Source: Bacillota bacterium (GTDB lineage: Bacteria > Bacillota > UBA4882 > UBA8346). Taken from it: a stretch of 28,622 nucleotides of DNA. Location of the stretch: assembly GCA_023436305.1 (NCBI GenBank), contig JAEZJQ010000035.1, positions 1 to 28,622 on the forward strand, read 5' to 3'. Every line of letters begins with the position of its first letter. The stretch's first letter is position 1. The position numbers and the translations under genes were made by a program. Under the pieces are notes generated by a model. The model did not search any database. It was given only the letters and a program-made list of their open reading frames with translations, and was not told where the DNA came from. Below are positions 7,684-15,080 of the stretch, piece by piece.

Positions 7684-8115
7684 TTGAACGCATTTTTTAT
7701 TGCCTTATTCGGGGCGTTATGCTGGGGAGTGGCTCCGCTTTTTGGGAAAGTAGGGTTGCGAGGTGTTAACTCACTGGATGGCCTGGTAGCCCGAACCATG
7801 ATCACCGTGTTATTTGTATCCGGTTTGGCGTTGGCAAATGGTTTTATTTTTAGAATTGGAACTATCCCGGCCCGGCGTTGGTTTTTTTTAGCCGTCGAAG
7901 CCTTTTTGGCCACCTTTGCCGGTGACTTGGCTTATTATGCCGCCATGAAAAAAGGGGATATCGGTCAAACCGCTTTAATACTATCGGCTTCACCGCTTAT
8001 CACCTTTTGGGCGGGGTGGTACTTTTTGGGTGAAGCCATCTCGCCTCTTAAACTCATCGGAGCCGCGTTAATCATTATCGGAGTAATTCTGGTAGGGTTT
8101 CATTCGTTAGTTTAG
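7684..8115 (+). CDS. Half-size EamA/DMT-family membrane transporter
   Basis: This 143-residue protein is a single EamA (drug/metabolite transporter) domain. About four to five hydrophobic helices are visible, with family signatures GALCWGVAPLFGKVGL near the N-terminus and the closing LGEAISPLKLIGAALIIIGVILVG. Most DMT proteins have two such domains (about 300 residues); single-domain members function as dimers, as in the small EmrE-like group. The reading frame ends cleanly after the final helix, so this looks like a natural half-size gene rather than a truncation. The TTG at 7684 is preferred because GGGAG ends 8 nt before it; a GTG at 7675 overlaps that site. The substrate is unknown. It converges on the arginine decarboxylase gene, with 37 bp between them. 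Confidence 0.82.
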   Translation: MNAFFIALFGALCWGVAPLFGKVGLRGVNSLDGLVARTMITVLFVSGLALANGFIFRIGTIPARRWFFLAVEAFLATFAGDLAYYAAMKKGDIGQTALILSASPLITFWAGWYFLGEAISPLKLIGAALIIIGVILVGFHSLV

Positions 8116-8152
8116 CGTAGGAGCGAAGAAAAGAGTGTTGGAGCGTGGGGCT

Positions 8153-8614
8153 CTAATACCACAAGGCAACTCCAGCGAATGCGCAGCCGCAATTTAAGAC
8201 TTGATGTTCCACGGCGCAAATTTTTATCTCTTGTACGGTTAAATGACGGGTTTTCATACCTTCCAGCACCATCAGGTTCATTTTTCGTTCCAGATCGGCT
8301 TTGCTGCAAATGGCGGAGCATTCCATAATGACTCCAAAAGTATCTTCTTCGGGAATCCCGATACCAACGGCGGCGGCGATGATCTCACCCGGTTTCACGC
8401 TGCAGATGGAGCCATAGGCGGTGGGAGTCAGTGAACCGGGAGGAATTGACAACCGTTCTTGGAATTTGGAATGGGGTGGAAGGATACTTGAAACTTTTAA
8501 CAAATTGAGATTACCAAGACCGGATTTTAAAAGGGCGGCATCAAAAGCGTTTAAAGTGGTCAATCCTTCACCGGAGCCGGAGACCAGGGTAAATTTTTGA
8601 GGTGTGGCTAGCAA
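8153..8614 (-). CDS. pdaD: Pyruvoyl-dependent arginine decarboxylase
   Basis: This 153-residue protein belongs to the PvlArgDC family. The enzyme converts arginine to agmatine and CO2, the first step of one polyamine route, using a pyruvoyl group made by self-cleavage. Supporting motifs are VSGSGEG with LNAFDAALL near the N-terminus, GLGNLNLLKVSSILPP with the Ser42-Ser43 pair where cleavage would occur, and GVIMECSA containing the conserved active-site Glu. The length matches single-chain archaeal and bacterial members. The start is TTG at 8614 with GGAGGT 10 nt upstream; a nearby ATG is out of frame and too close to that site. No agmatinase or spermidine synthase gene is in the window. It lies downstream of the RqcH gene on the same strand but has its own promoter. 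Confidence 0.9.
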   Translation of the reverse strand: MLATPQKFTLVSGSGEGLTTLNAFDAALLKSGLGNLNLLKVSSILPPHSKFQERLSIPPGSLTPTAYGSICSVKPGEIIAAAVGIGIPEEDTFGVIMECSAICSKADLERKMNLMVLEGMKTRHLTVQEIKICAVEHQVLNCGCAFAGVALWY

Positions 8615-8632
8615 ACGAATTCATACCTCCTA

Positions 8633-8683
8633 ACAGTTTTATTAACTGTATACATTATGTTCGGAGGTCCGAAATGGTGACAA
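8633..8683 (-). promoter_or_regulatory. Promoter and palindrome upstream of pdaD
   Basis: On the minus strand TTGTCA (8683-8678) and CATAAT (8659-8654) are 18 bp apart. Just downstream of the -10 lies a palindrome, ACAGTT-N5-AACTGT (8633-8649), placed as an operator between promoter and ribosome binding site. A second small palindrome, TCGGA-GG-TCCGA (8661-8672), sits inside the spacer. The regulator is unknown. Confidence 0.55.
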
Positions 8684-8760
8684 TGAAGTTATAGTCCCTG
8701 ATCCTGCGCCTATTTAAAGATTATTCAGCATTAAGTCATTCAAATTTTTAAACTTTTAAC

Positions 8761-10533
8761 TTATTTTATAACCCCCAATTGGTGAAGCAATTCCGGGTCC
8801 GGAGTAATGATGGCGGTTTTAAAATAATGGTAGATTACGAAACCCGGTTTGGAACCAGGGGGTTTGCTGACATTTTTGCGTTGGGAATAATCCACCGGAA
8901 TTTTAGTGGACTGTTGAGCTTTACTAAAATAAGCCGCTAATTGACAGGCATAATTCAAGGCCTTATCCGTCAAGGAGTTTCCGGCTTTTAACTTTAAAAT
9001 CACATGGGAACCCGGTATTTTTTGAGCATGAAACCATAAGTCATTCGGTCCGGCCGTTTTAAACGTCAGCCGGTCATTTTGGAGGTTATTCCGGCCCACC
9101 AAAATGAGATCGCCGTCCGAAGTAACAAAACGGCGGGGTTCGGCGGCAGGCTCTTTCTTTGCTTTACCGGAACGGTTCCCCGGAGCTTTCGTATGTTCCT
9201 CATTTTCCAATTCAGCCTGAATCAGATTCAGATCGGCCAAATTTTGGGCATTTTGAATGTGGGCGTCAATGCTCTCCAAGTAATCAATGGTTTCTTGGGT
9301 CCGTTTAAGCTGTAGCGCAATTGCCTGCCGGCCTTTTTTGGCCTTCTGATACTTTTTAAAATAACTTTGCGCGTTTTCCTGGGGGCTTAAGGCCGGATTC
9401 AGCAGGATTACCATTTCCGCGTTGGACGGATCATAATGGTTCATTAATGAAACTTCAGTAGCGCCTCTTTTAATCCGGCTGCCGTAAGTGGTCAACAGTT
9501 CCCCCATGATGCGGTAAGAATCTCCCTGTTCGGCAATTTCAGCCTCGGCTTGCTGTTTGGCCAGTTTGGTTTGGGCTTTTCCGGTTCTGTTTTTTATGGT
9601 GTGTAATAGATTGTTTTTTAAGGTCTCAAACCGGTGACGCTCCGAATGATGTTCCATGATTTCGGACACAGTCCGATTGAGGCTAATTACTCTTTGGACC
9701 GTATGATGAGCCGGCGGATAATGAATGATAAACGCCGAACAATCAATGGTTTTCCCATCGGGATCACATAGGCGCGACGGCTCGAAACATTGTTTTGAGA
9801 CGGTTCTGGACCAATCACTAAAATGTCCGTATATTTTTTCCAGCGTAATTGGAGAGATGGAGCCACAAGGATCAGTAGGTTTAACCCCCGCCGCTTGAGT
9901 GATTTCACGGATCGTAATGGCGGATATACCATACCAGTGCTTAAGCAGGAATTTTTCCAGTGGTACATCCGGGGGGATATGAGTTATCAACTCCTGAAAC
10001 TGTTCCCAGGATAAAGATACCGGCTGCCAACGACCACCAGTCCCCGGGAATTCATATTTTACTCCGGCGGACAGTTCCCGTCCGGCAGTTTGAGTGCCTC
10101 CGGTTTTCCGCCAGGCGTCAATAACAATATCCTCGCCATTGGTGATAATCAGATTGGAACTTTTCCCGGTCAACTCAAGCCAAATCCGCTTTTTATTCAA
10201 ACCCAGATAAGGATCGTAAGCTTCAAAGGTCAGCCGGCAGATTCTTTCGAAGGGAACCGAAGTGATCTCAATTAACTTGGCTCCGCCGAAATGTTTCCGC
10301 AACAACATGCAAAATGACGAAGGCTGCGCAGGATTATCCCGATTGTCTTCAAAGAGAGCAATACGGCCATATTGCGAATGTAAAGAGATTAATATCTTGC
10401 AGGAAACCCCGGAACCAAAACAGGTCAGTAAAATTTCCTCCGGGTAAGGCTGAAAAATTTTTTCAATTTTAAGCGGCAGTAAACGGTTTATTTCCTGGGC
10501 TAGACCGGCGAGAACCGGCGCATCAACGGGCAT
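8761..10533 (-). CDS. rqcH: Ribosome quality-control factor RqcH (Rqc2/NEMF, NFACT family, FbpA-like)
   Basis: This 590-residue protein has the full NFACT architecture. The N-terminal NFACT-N domain begins VDAPVLAGLAQEINRLLPL and includes FCMLLRKHF. A central HhH-like region and a charged coiled coil follow (about 290-440). The C-terminal NFACT-R domain contains NDLWFHAQKIPGSHVIL. Family members bind 50S subunits carrying stalled peptidyl-tRNA and add C-terminal alanine tails. Older annotations call them fibronectin-binding protein FbpA. The correct start is ATG 10533, with GGGGAGG directly upstream. A longer in-frame reading to 10641 translates repeat DNA into a DSGLRTR repeat and should be discarded. 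At the position of the conserved Asp-Arg pair this protein reads Glu96-Arg97 (PFERI). Confidence 0.92.
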   Translation of the reverse strand: MPVDAPVLAGLAQEINRLLPLKIEKIFQPYPEEILLTCFGSGVSCKILISLHSQYGRIALFEDNRDNPAQPSSFCMLLRKHFGGAKLIEITSVPFERICRLTFEAYDPYLGLNKKRIWLELTGKSSNLIITNGEDIVIDAWRKTGGTQTAGRELSAGVKYEFPGTGGRWQPVSLSWEQFQELITHIPPDVPLEKFLLKHWYGISAITIREITQAAGVKPTDPCGSISPITLEKIYGHFSDWSRTVSKQCFEPSRLCDPDGKTIDCSAFIIHYPPAHHTVQRVISLNRTVSEIMEHHSERHRFETLKNNLLHTIKNRTGKAQTKLAKQQAEAEIAEQGDSYRIMGELLTTYGSRIKRGATEVSLMNHYDPSNAEMVILLNPALSPQENAQSYFKKYQKAKKGRQAIALQLKRTQETIDYLESIDAHIQNAQNLADLNLIQAELENEEHTKAPGNRSGKAKKEPAAEPRRFVTSDGDLILVGRNNLQNDRLTFKTAGPNDLWFHAQKIPGSHVILKLKAGNSLTDKALNYACQLAAYFSKAQQSTKIPVDYSQRKNVSKPPGSKPGFVIYHYFKTAIITPDPELLHQLGVIK

Positions 10534-10562
10534 GAGAGTGACCTCCCCAAATATAAAAAGTT

Positions 10563-10709
10563 GCGAGTTACGAGTTCTGAGTCCCGAGTCCCGAGTCCTG
10601 AGTCCCGAGTCCCGAGTCCTGAGTCCTGAGTCCTGAGTCACGAGTTACGAGTCCGGAGTTCTGAGTTCTGAGTCGTGAGGCCCGAGTCACGAGTTCTGAG
10701 TTTTGAGCT
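10563..10709. repeat. Heptamer repeat array, GAGTC orientation
   Basis: There are about 21 consecutive 7-bp units of the form NNGAGTY (CCGAGTC, CTGAGTC and ACGAGTT variants), most perfect between 10577 and 10646 and decaying towards the right. It fills the upstream region of the RqcH gene. Because three units make 21 bp, it stays open in one frame and gives a spurious N-terminal extension. Confidence 0.9.
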
Positions 10710-10746
10710 TGAGTTTTGGGTTCTAAGTACTAAGTAGTACTGAACT

Positions 10747-10862
10747 GCTTTTGACTCGTGACGCCCTTGACTCATGACTGCTTTTAACTCGTGACGCCCT
10801 TGACTCATGACTGCTTTTGACTCGTAACTTCTCTTGACTCGCGACTTCTTTTAACTCTTTTA
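10747..10862. repeat. GACTC-oriented repeat array with two 33-bp direct repeats
   Basis: Two adjacent 33-bp units (10747-10779 and 10780-10812) differ at only one base. A third, degenerate copy follows. Each contains three GACTC/GACGC cores. GACTC is the reverse complement of the GAGTC core in the left array, so the two arrays face each other. Confidence 0.85.
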
Positions 10863-10974
10863 GTATAGCTTGAAAAAATGGGTTTGGTCAATGGGTTCGG
10901 AGTTAATAGGTCTGTCGTATTTTTTTGAGGCATAAGATCCATTGATGGCATTTCTAGGGGGATAACGATAAACG

Positions 10975-13686
10975 ATGAGTAATTGGTTTGCGCTTGAGGC
11001 GTCCGAAGTTGTTAAAACATTTTCGAGTCAAAGTGAAAGGGGTTTAACGGCGGGCGAAGGGCGCCAAAGATTATCCAAGTATGGTTTTAACCAGTTGCAT
11101 GCGGGCAAAAGAATATCGCAATGGCGGATTTTGGGCGAACAATTCACCGACTTCATGGTGTTGGTGTTAATCGGGGCGGCGGCAGTCTCATTTTTGCTGG
11201 GAGAAAAAGCGGATGCAGTTACTATCGTGTCCATTATCATTCTTAATGCGGTTTTAGGGTTTATTCAGGAATACCGGGCTGAAAAATCACTGGCGGCTTT
11301 GAAGGAATTAACGGCGCCGATGGCTCATGTCTGCAGGGATGGCAAGATACAACAACTTCCGGCCGCCGAAGTTGTCCCGGGGGATATACTAATCCTGGAA
11401 AGTGGAGACCGGATAGCCGCCGATGCCAGGATTATAGAGGCATTCGATCTGGAGGTCAATGAAGCCACGTTGACGGGTGAATCATTGGCTGTATCCAAAG
11501 ATAAACCGGTAATTCCCGATAACCATCCGCCTTTGGGTGATCAGCGCAATATGGTGTTTGCCGGAACCGTGGTCACCAGTGGCCGGGGCAGGGCGGTGGT
11601 GGTAGCCACCGGGATGAAAACCGAAATCGGCAAGATAGCCGATTTAATTGATAAAGCGCCCGATGAAGCCACTCCCTTGCAAAAACGTTTGGAACAATTG
11701 GGCAGATATTTGATCCTCATCTGTCTGGCCATTTGCGCCGCGGTTGGCACTTTGGGTTTTTTGCGGGGAGAGGAACCAAGGCAAATGTTCCTGGCGGCGG
11801 TAAGTTTGGCGGTGGCGGCAATCCCTGAAGGGTTACCGGCGATTGTCACGATTGCCCTGGCCATCGGGGTTCAAAAAATGATTCAACGCCGGGCGATAAT
11901 CCGAAAACTACCGGCGGTGGAAACATTAGGATGCGCTACGATTATCTGTTCCGATAAAACCGGAACCCTGACCCAAAATAAACTGGCGGTGACCCGGTTA
12001 TGGGCGCCGGAACAAGAATTTCCAGTACCGTCAGTCCAAAATTCCAAAACCTTCCTTCCGGGCAATAATCAGCTTCAAAAATTATTGGAAACCGGCGCCC
12101 TATGCAACAATGCCCAGTTGGAAACCGATCACCAGACCATAACCGGTGATCCCACCGAAGGGGCCTTATTAATAGCGGCCCACCAGTTTGGGATTCATCT
12201 GAAACAGCTAAAAGGCGGCAATTACCGTCTGGGCGAAATCCCTTTTTCTTCGGAACGGAAACGGATGGGTGTTTGGGTAAGAAATCTATCCGGCTCCGGA
12301 GATCAAACCATGGTATCTTTGCTGGTCAAAGGGGCCTCCGATGTTATTATGGGACGTTGTGACCGGATTCTGACAGCCGCCGGAGTGATTCAGATGAACC
12401 AACATTGGCATGCGATCATTCAAGGCAAGGTGGAACAATGGGGCGCTGATGCCTTACGGGTATTGGCATTTGCTTACCGCGACGGCAAAATGTCGGAAAT
12501 CAACTTAAAAAATCAAACCGATCCGGAAACCGGTTTAATTTTTGTTGGTTTGGTGGGGATGATTGATCCGCCGCGCCCCGAATCCCGTGTGGCTATCGAA
12601 AAATCACGCCGGGCCGGAATCCACACCAAGATGATCACTGGCGATTATCCTCGTACGGCGGCGGCAGTCGCCAAACAGATTGGCTTATTGCGGCCAAACG
12701 GCAAAATCATTACCGGTCAAGAGATGGATGCCCTGACCGATGAAAAACTGGCAGTGGTCATCAACGAAATTGATGTATTCGCCCGGGTCTCACCCCATCA
12801 TAAACTACGGGTAGTACGGGCTTTAAAAAAGAACGGCGCCATCGTGGCCATGACCGGTGATGGAGTGAACGACGCTCCGGCGGTGAAAGAAGCGGATATT
12901 GGGGTGGCTATGGGCATCAGCGGTACGGATGTCACCAAAGAAGCTTCAGCGATGGTGATTGCCGATGACAATTATGCAACGATTGTAGCCGCAGTGGAAG
13001 AAGGCAGAACCATCTATGAAAATATCCGTAAATTTATCCGTTATTTATTAAGTTGTAATATTGGCGAGATTCTGACCATCTTTGGCGGAATCCTGATCGG
13101 TCTGCCGTTTCCATTGTTACCCATTCAAATTTTATGGGTTAATTTGGTAACTGACGGATTGCCCGCCATTGCGCTGGGAATGGAACCGGCGGAACCGGGC
13201 ATTATGATCCGCCCGCCGCGCCCGCCCCGGGAAGGGATATTCAGCAGGGGACTGGGGCTTAAAATTATTTTTCAAGGATTGATTATAGGCGGTACCACGT
13301 TGCTAATTTATATATACCAATTAAAAAGCGGCGCCGGTATGGAACAGGCAAGAACCGCGGCTTTCGCCACATTAGTCTTCGCCCAATTGTTTTTTGTATT
13401 TCAATGCCGGGCGGAACAACGGGTCATATTTCAAATTGATCTCCTGGGCAATAAATATTTGCTGGGGGCGGTACTGATTTCCGCTGTCATGCAAATTTTG
13501 GTGATGACTGTTCCCTGGCTGCAATCCATTTTCTATACCACCGCTTTACGGGAGCAAGATTGGCTGATCATCATTCTTGGCACCGGGATTTCAGCGGTGC
13601 TCGGGAATTTAATCATTCAATTCCGGAGTGAAATTAAGAAGCATTTATGTTTCTTTCACTTAAAACCGCATAGGCCGGACGTATAG
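10975..13686 (+). CDS. P-type Ca2+-transporting ATPase (type II, SERCA/PMCA-like)
   Basis: This 903-residue cation pump is of the usual length for the family. Motifs include the actuator TGES (about 167-170), the phosphorylation site DKTGTLTQNK (Asp327), the nucleotide-binding/hinge TGDGVNDAP and the family N-terminal segment (KYGFNQL). Calcium-site residues of SERCA are conserved: PEGLPA in M4, the Asn and Glu of CNIGEILT in M5, and NLVTDGLPA in M6 with its Asn, Thr and Asp. This makes Ca2+ more likely than Na+/K+ or Mg2+ as substrate. It likely exports Ca2+ across the cytoplasmic membrane. The ATG has AGGGGG about 13 nt upstream, a rather long spacing. It is followed after 38 bp by the DUF2953 gene, with a hairpin between them. 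Confidence 0.92.
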   Translation: MSNWFALEASEVVKTFSSQSERGLTAGEGRQRLSKYGFNQLHAGKRISQWRILGEQFTDFMVLVLIGAAAVSFLLGEKADAVTIVSIIILNAVLGFIQEYRAEKSLAALKELTAPMAHVCRDGKIQQLPAAEVVPGDILILESGDRIAADARIIEAFDLEVNEATLTGESLAVSKDKPVIPDNHPPLGDQRNMVFAGTVVTSGRGRAVVVATGMKTEIGKIADLIDKAPDEATPLQKRLEQLGRYLILICLAICAAVGTLGFLRGEEPRQMFLAAVSLAVAAIPEGLPAIVTIALAIGVQKMIQRRAIIRKLPAVETLGCATIICSDKTGTLTQNKLAVTRLWAPEQEFPVPSVQNSKTFLPGNNQLQKLLETGALCNNAQLETDHQTITGDPTEGALLIAAHQFGIHLKQLKGGNYRLGEIPFSSERKRMGVWVRNLSGSGDQTMVSLLVKGASDVIMGRCDRILTAAGVIQMNQHWHAIIQGKVEQWGADALRVLAFAYRDGKMSEINLKNQTDPETGLIFVGLVGMIDPPRPESRVAIEKSRRAGIHTKMITGDYPRTAAAVAKQIGLLRPNGKIITGQEMDALTDEKLAVVINEIDVFARVSPHHKLRVVRALKKNGAIVAMTGDGVNDAPAVKEADIGVAMGISGTDVTKEASAMVIADDNYATIVAAVEEGRTIYENIRKFIRYLLSCNIGEILTIFGGILIGLPFPLLPIQILWVNLVTDGLPAIALGMEPAEPGIMIRPPRPPREGIFSRGLGLKIIFQGLIIGGTTLLIYIYQLKSGAGMEQARTAAFATLVFAQLFFVFQCRAEQRVIFQIDLLGNKYLLGAVLISAVMQILVMTVPWLQSIFYTTALREQDWLIIILGTGISAVLGNLIIQFRSEIKKHLCFFHLKPHRPDV

Positions 13687-13696
13687 TGGGAAAATA

Positions 13697-13729
13697 ACCA
13701 TAGACTGGTACCCGAGGTGGGTCTATGGT
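13697..13729 (+). promoter_or_regulatory. Hairpin enclosing the DUF2953 ribosome binding site and start codon
   Basis: ACCATAGAC (13697-13705) and GTCTATGGT (13721-13729) form a perfect 9-bp inverted repeat. The 15-nt loop holds the GAGGTGG ribosome binding site, and the right arm contains the ATG at 13725. There is no T tract, so it is not a typical terminator. It could throttle translation of the DUF2953 gene. Confidence 0.6.
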
Positions 13730-14393
13730 GGAGATCATTTTATTTTTGGGGATCATTATTTTATTTTTTTTTCTGCCGGTAAGTTTTCGGATCTATTACC
13801 ACAAAGTGGGGCAAGATGATCTGTTTGTTTTCGAAATGACTTTTTTAAGAGGTTTGTTAAAACGCCGCAAAGTAATCAGTTTCCTTAAAAATACCCCTCA
13901 GTTTATTCGTAAACACGAAAAAACCTCCGGCCGTTGGTTTTTTTTTCGAAAAGCACGGGAGAAAGATGTAAAATCCCCCTATCATTTGAATTCCAGGGGG
14001 ATTAGTGAATTTTGGCGCCGATATCAAAGTTACGGTCTGGGTATCACTTTGCTGACCTATTTTTTACCGGCTAATTATCAACGTTGGCTTTTGGTGGTGC
14101 AACGTCTGGAAAAAAAAGGCCGATTTGACAGATTCATATGGATTACCCGGCTTGGGAATCAAGATATCGCGTATACTTCAATTATCTATGGGTTATTATG
14201 GACTTTAAAATTAGGATTTTATAATATTTTGAGCAGACGCTATGAGTTCAAACAGAAACCGGAGATCCAGGTGGTTTATAATTTTCAACAATCCCATTGG
14301 GATACTCTCTTTGATTGTATATTCCGGGTAAAACTCGGCTATATTATTATTGTTGCATTAATGGCCCGTTTACAAGCCCGGGCGCGGCTCTAA
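13725..14393 (+). CDS. DUF2953 (YtfI-like) membrane-associated protein
   Basis: This 222-residue protein has one N-terminal hydrophobic segment (residues 3-20, EIILFLGIIILFFFLPVS). A basic cytoplasmic-type region rich in Arg and Lys follows, then a C-terminal part with the family pattern of aromatic-rich strands (YTSIIYGLLWTLKLGFY, KLGYIIIVALMARLQAR). DUF2953 proteins are routinely encoded just before YtfJ in spore formers, as here with a 32-bp gap, so the two probably form an operon. The molecular function is not known. ATG 13725 sits only 4 nt after GAGGTGG; the adjacent GTG at 13728 is an equally plausible start. The start region is buried in a 9-bp hairpin. Confidence 0.8.
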   Translation: MVEIILFLGIIILFFFLPVSFRIYYHKVGQDDLFVFEMTFLRGLLKRRKVISFLKNTPQFIRKHEKTSGRWFFFRKAREKDVKSPYHLNSRGISEFWRRYQSYGLGITLLTYFLPANYQRWLLVVQRLEKKGRFDRFIWITRLGNQDIAYTSIIYGLLWTLKLGFYNILSRRYEFKQKPEIQVVYNFQQSHWDTLFDCIFRVKLGYIIIVALMARLQARARL

Positions 14394-14425
14394 ATTAGCA
14401 CTCTTGGAAAGGGGGTGTTTTTGGA

Positions 14426-14857
14426 TTGGAGAATCATCCAATTGAAGGTTTAATGACCACCGCTATGCAAAATATTAAAGAAATGGTGGATGTCAATACG
14501 ATTCTGGGTGATCCGGTGGAAACAATGGATGGAAGTGTAATTATCCCCATCTCCAGAGTTACCTTCGGCTTCGCCGCCGGGGGCAGTGAATTTGAAACGA
14601 TGAAAGCAAAACCGAAAGATAAGGATCGGGATCGCGCCACGGAAACCATGGAGACCGGTAAATTGCCGTTTGGCGGCGGAAGCGGCGCCGGTATTACTAT
14701 CCACCCGGTGGCTTTTTTAGTCGTCGGCAAAGAGCAGACTAAATTGCTCCCGATCGAAAGCAATATTCTGGTTGATCGTATTTTAGATTCCGCTCCACAG
14801 TTGATTGATAAGATTCAAGGTTTGTTGGGAACCGGCCCCAAAAGTGAAGTTCATTAA
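14426..14857 (+). CDS. ytfJ: YtfJ/GerW-family sporulation protein
   Basis: This 143-residue protein of the YtfJ (GerW) family is required for full spore germination in Bacillus subtilis and is made in the forespore there. It has the family signatures: an N-terminal helix MTTAMQNIKEMVDVNTILG, GDPVETMDGSVIIPISRVTFGFAAGGSE, and the glycine-rich GGGSGAGITIHPVAFLVV. It has no signal peptide or membrane segment. The start is TTG at 14426, with GAAAGGGGG 10 nt upstream. It follows the DUF2953 gene and is closed by a strong terminator. A dedicated forespore promoter was not found directly upstream. Confidence 0.92.
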   Translation: MENHPIEGLMTTAMQNIKEMVDVNTILGDPVETMDGSVIIPISRVTFGFAAGGSEFETMKAKPKDKDRDRATETMETGKLPFGGGSGAGITIHPVAFLVVGKEQTKLLPIESNILVDRILDSAPQLIDKIQGLLGTGPKSEVH

Positions 14858-14904
14858 AAGCGGTGTGGAAAATCCTGAATGCAGCGGTTCACACCGCTTT
14901 TTTT
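14857..14904 (+). terminator. Rho-independent terminator after ytfJ
   Basis: AAAGCGGTGTG and CACACCGCTTT form a perfect 11-bp stem followed by more T residues. The left arm begins within the ytfJ stop codon region. Confidence 0.88.
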
Positions 14905-14918
14905 AACAAGAAATGCAT

Positions 14919-14964
14919 AAAGGGCAGTGTGAAGAAGGGTTCTTGGGACAGCCCTTTTTTTTTT
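14919..14964 (+). terminator. Second terminator-like hairpin
   Basis: AAAGGGC and GCCCTTT flank a loop of about 25 nt and are followed by a long run of T residues (about 10). It probably backs up the ytfJ terminator and isolates the carboxypeptidase gene. Confidence 0.55.
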
Positions 14965-15080
14965 GAGATGGTGGACTTTTTTTCCTAAAAATGTTTTTTA
15001 TCAAAGGCAGGGAATCGGGTTTGGGCTTCGAAATAAAATAACCGTAAAACAGATAATTCTTTAGAGGCCCGGGTGAAACC

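Larger units (their letters stand above)
10534..10974. other. 441-bp gene-free divergent region made largely of repeats
   Basis: This region separates the RqcH and Ca2+-ATPase start codons. It contains the GAGTC heptamer array on the left, a small palindromic centre AGTACT-AAGT-AGTACT (10726-10741), the GACTC-oriented array on the right, and about 110 bp of ordinary sequence before the ATPase. I could not identify a convincing promoter for either gene; TTGAAA at 10870 has no good -10 partner. No RNA gene or riboswitch is apparent. Confidence 0.75.

Noticed and set aside
8116..8152. Bidirectional terminator between the EamA and pdaD genes
   Set aside because: Only a 4-bp GAGC/GCTC stem is present and there is no T tract in either direction.
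10534..10641. N-terminal extension of RqcH with repeated DSGLRTR residues
   Set aside because: It is translated heptamer repeat DNA kept open because three units equal 21 bp. ATG 10533 has GGGGAGG and starts the NFACT domain exactly.
10563..10862. CRISPR array
   Set aside because: Units are 7 bp with no unique spacers of 30-40 bp and no cas genes nearby.
10863..10974. Mn2+-type (yybP-ykoY) riboswitch before the P-type ATPase
   Set aside because: Such leaders are known before some cation pumps, but the 110 bp here shows neither the paired loops nor a terminator hairpin.
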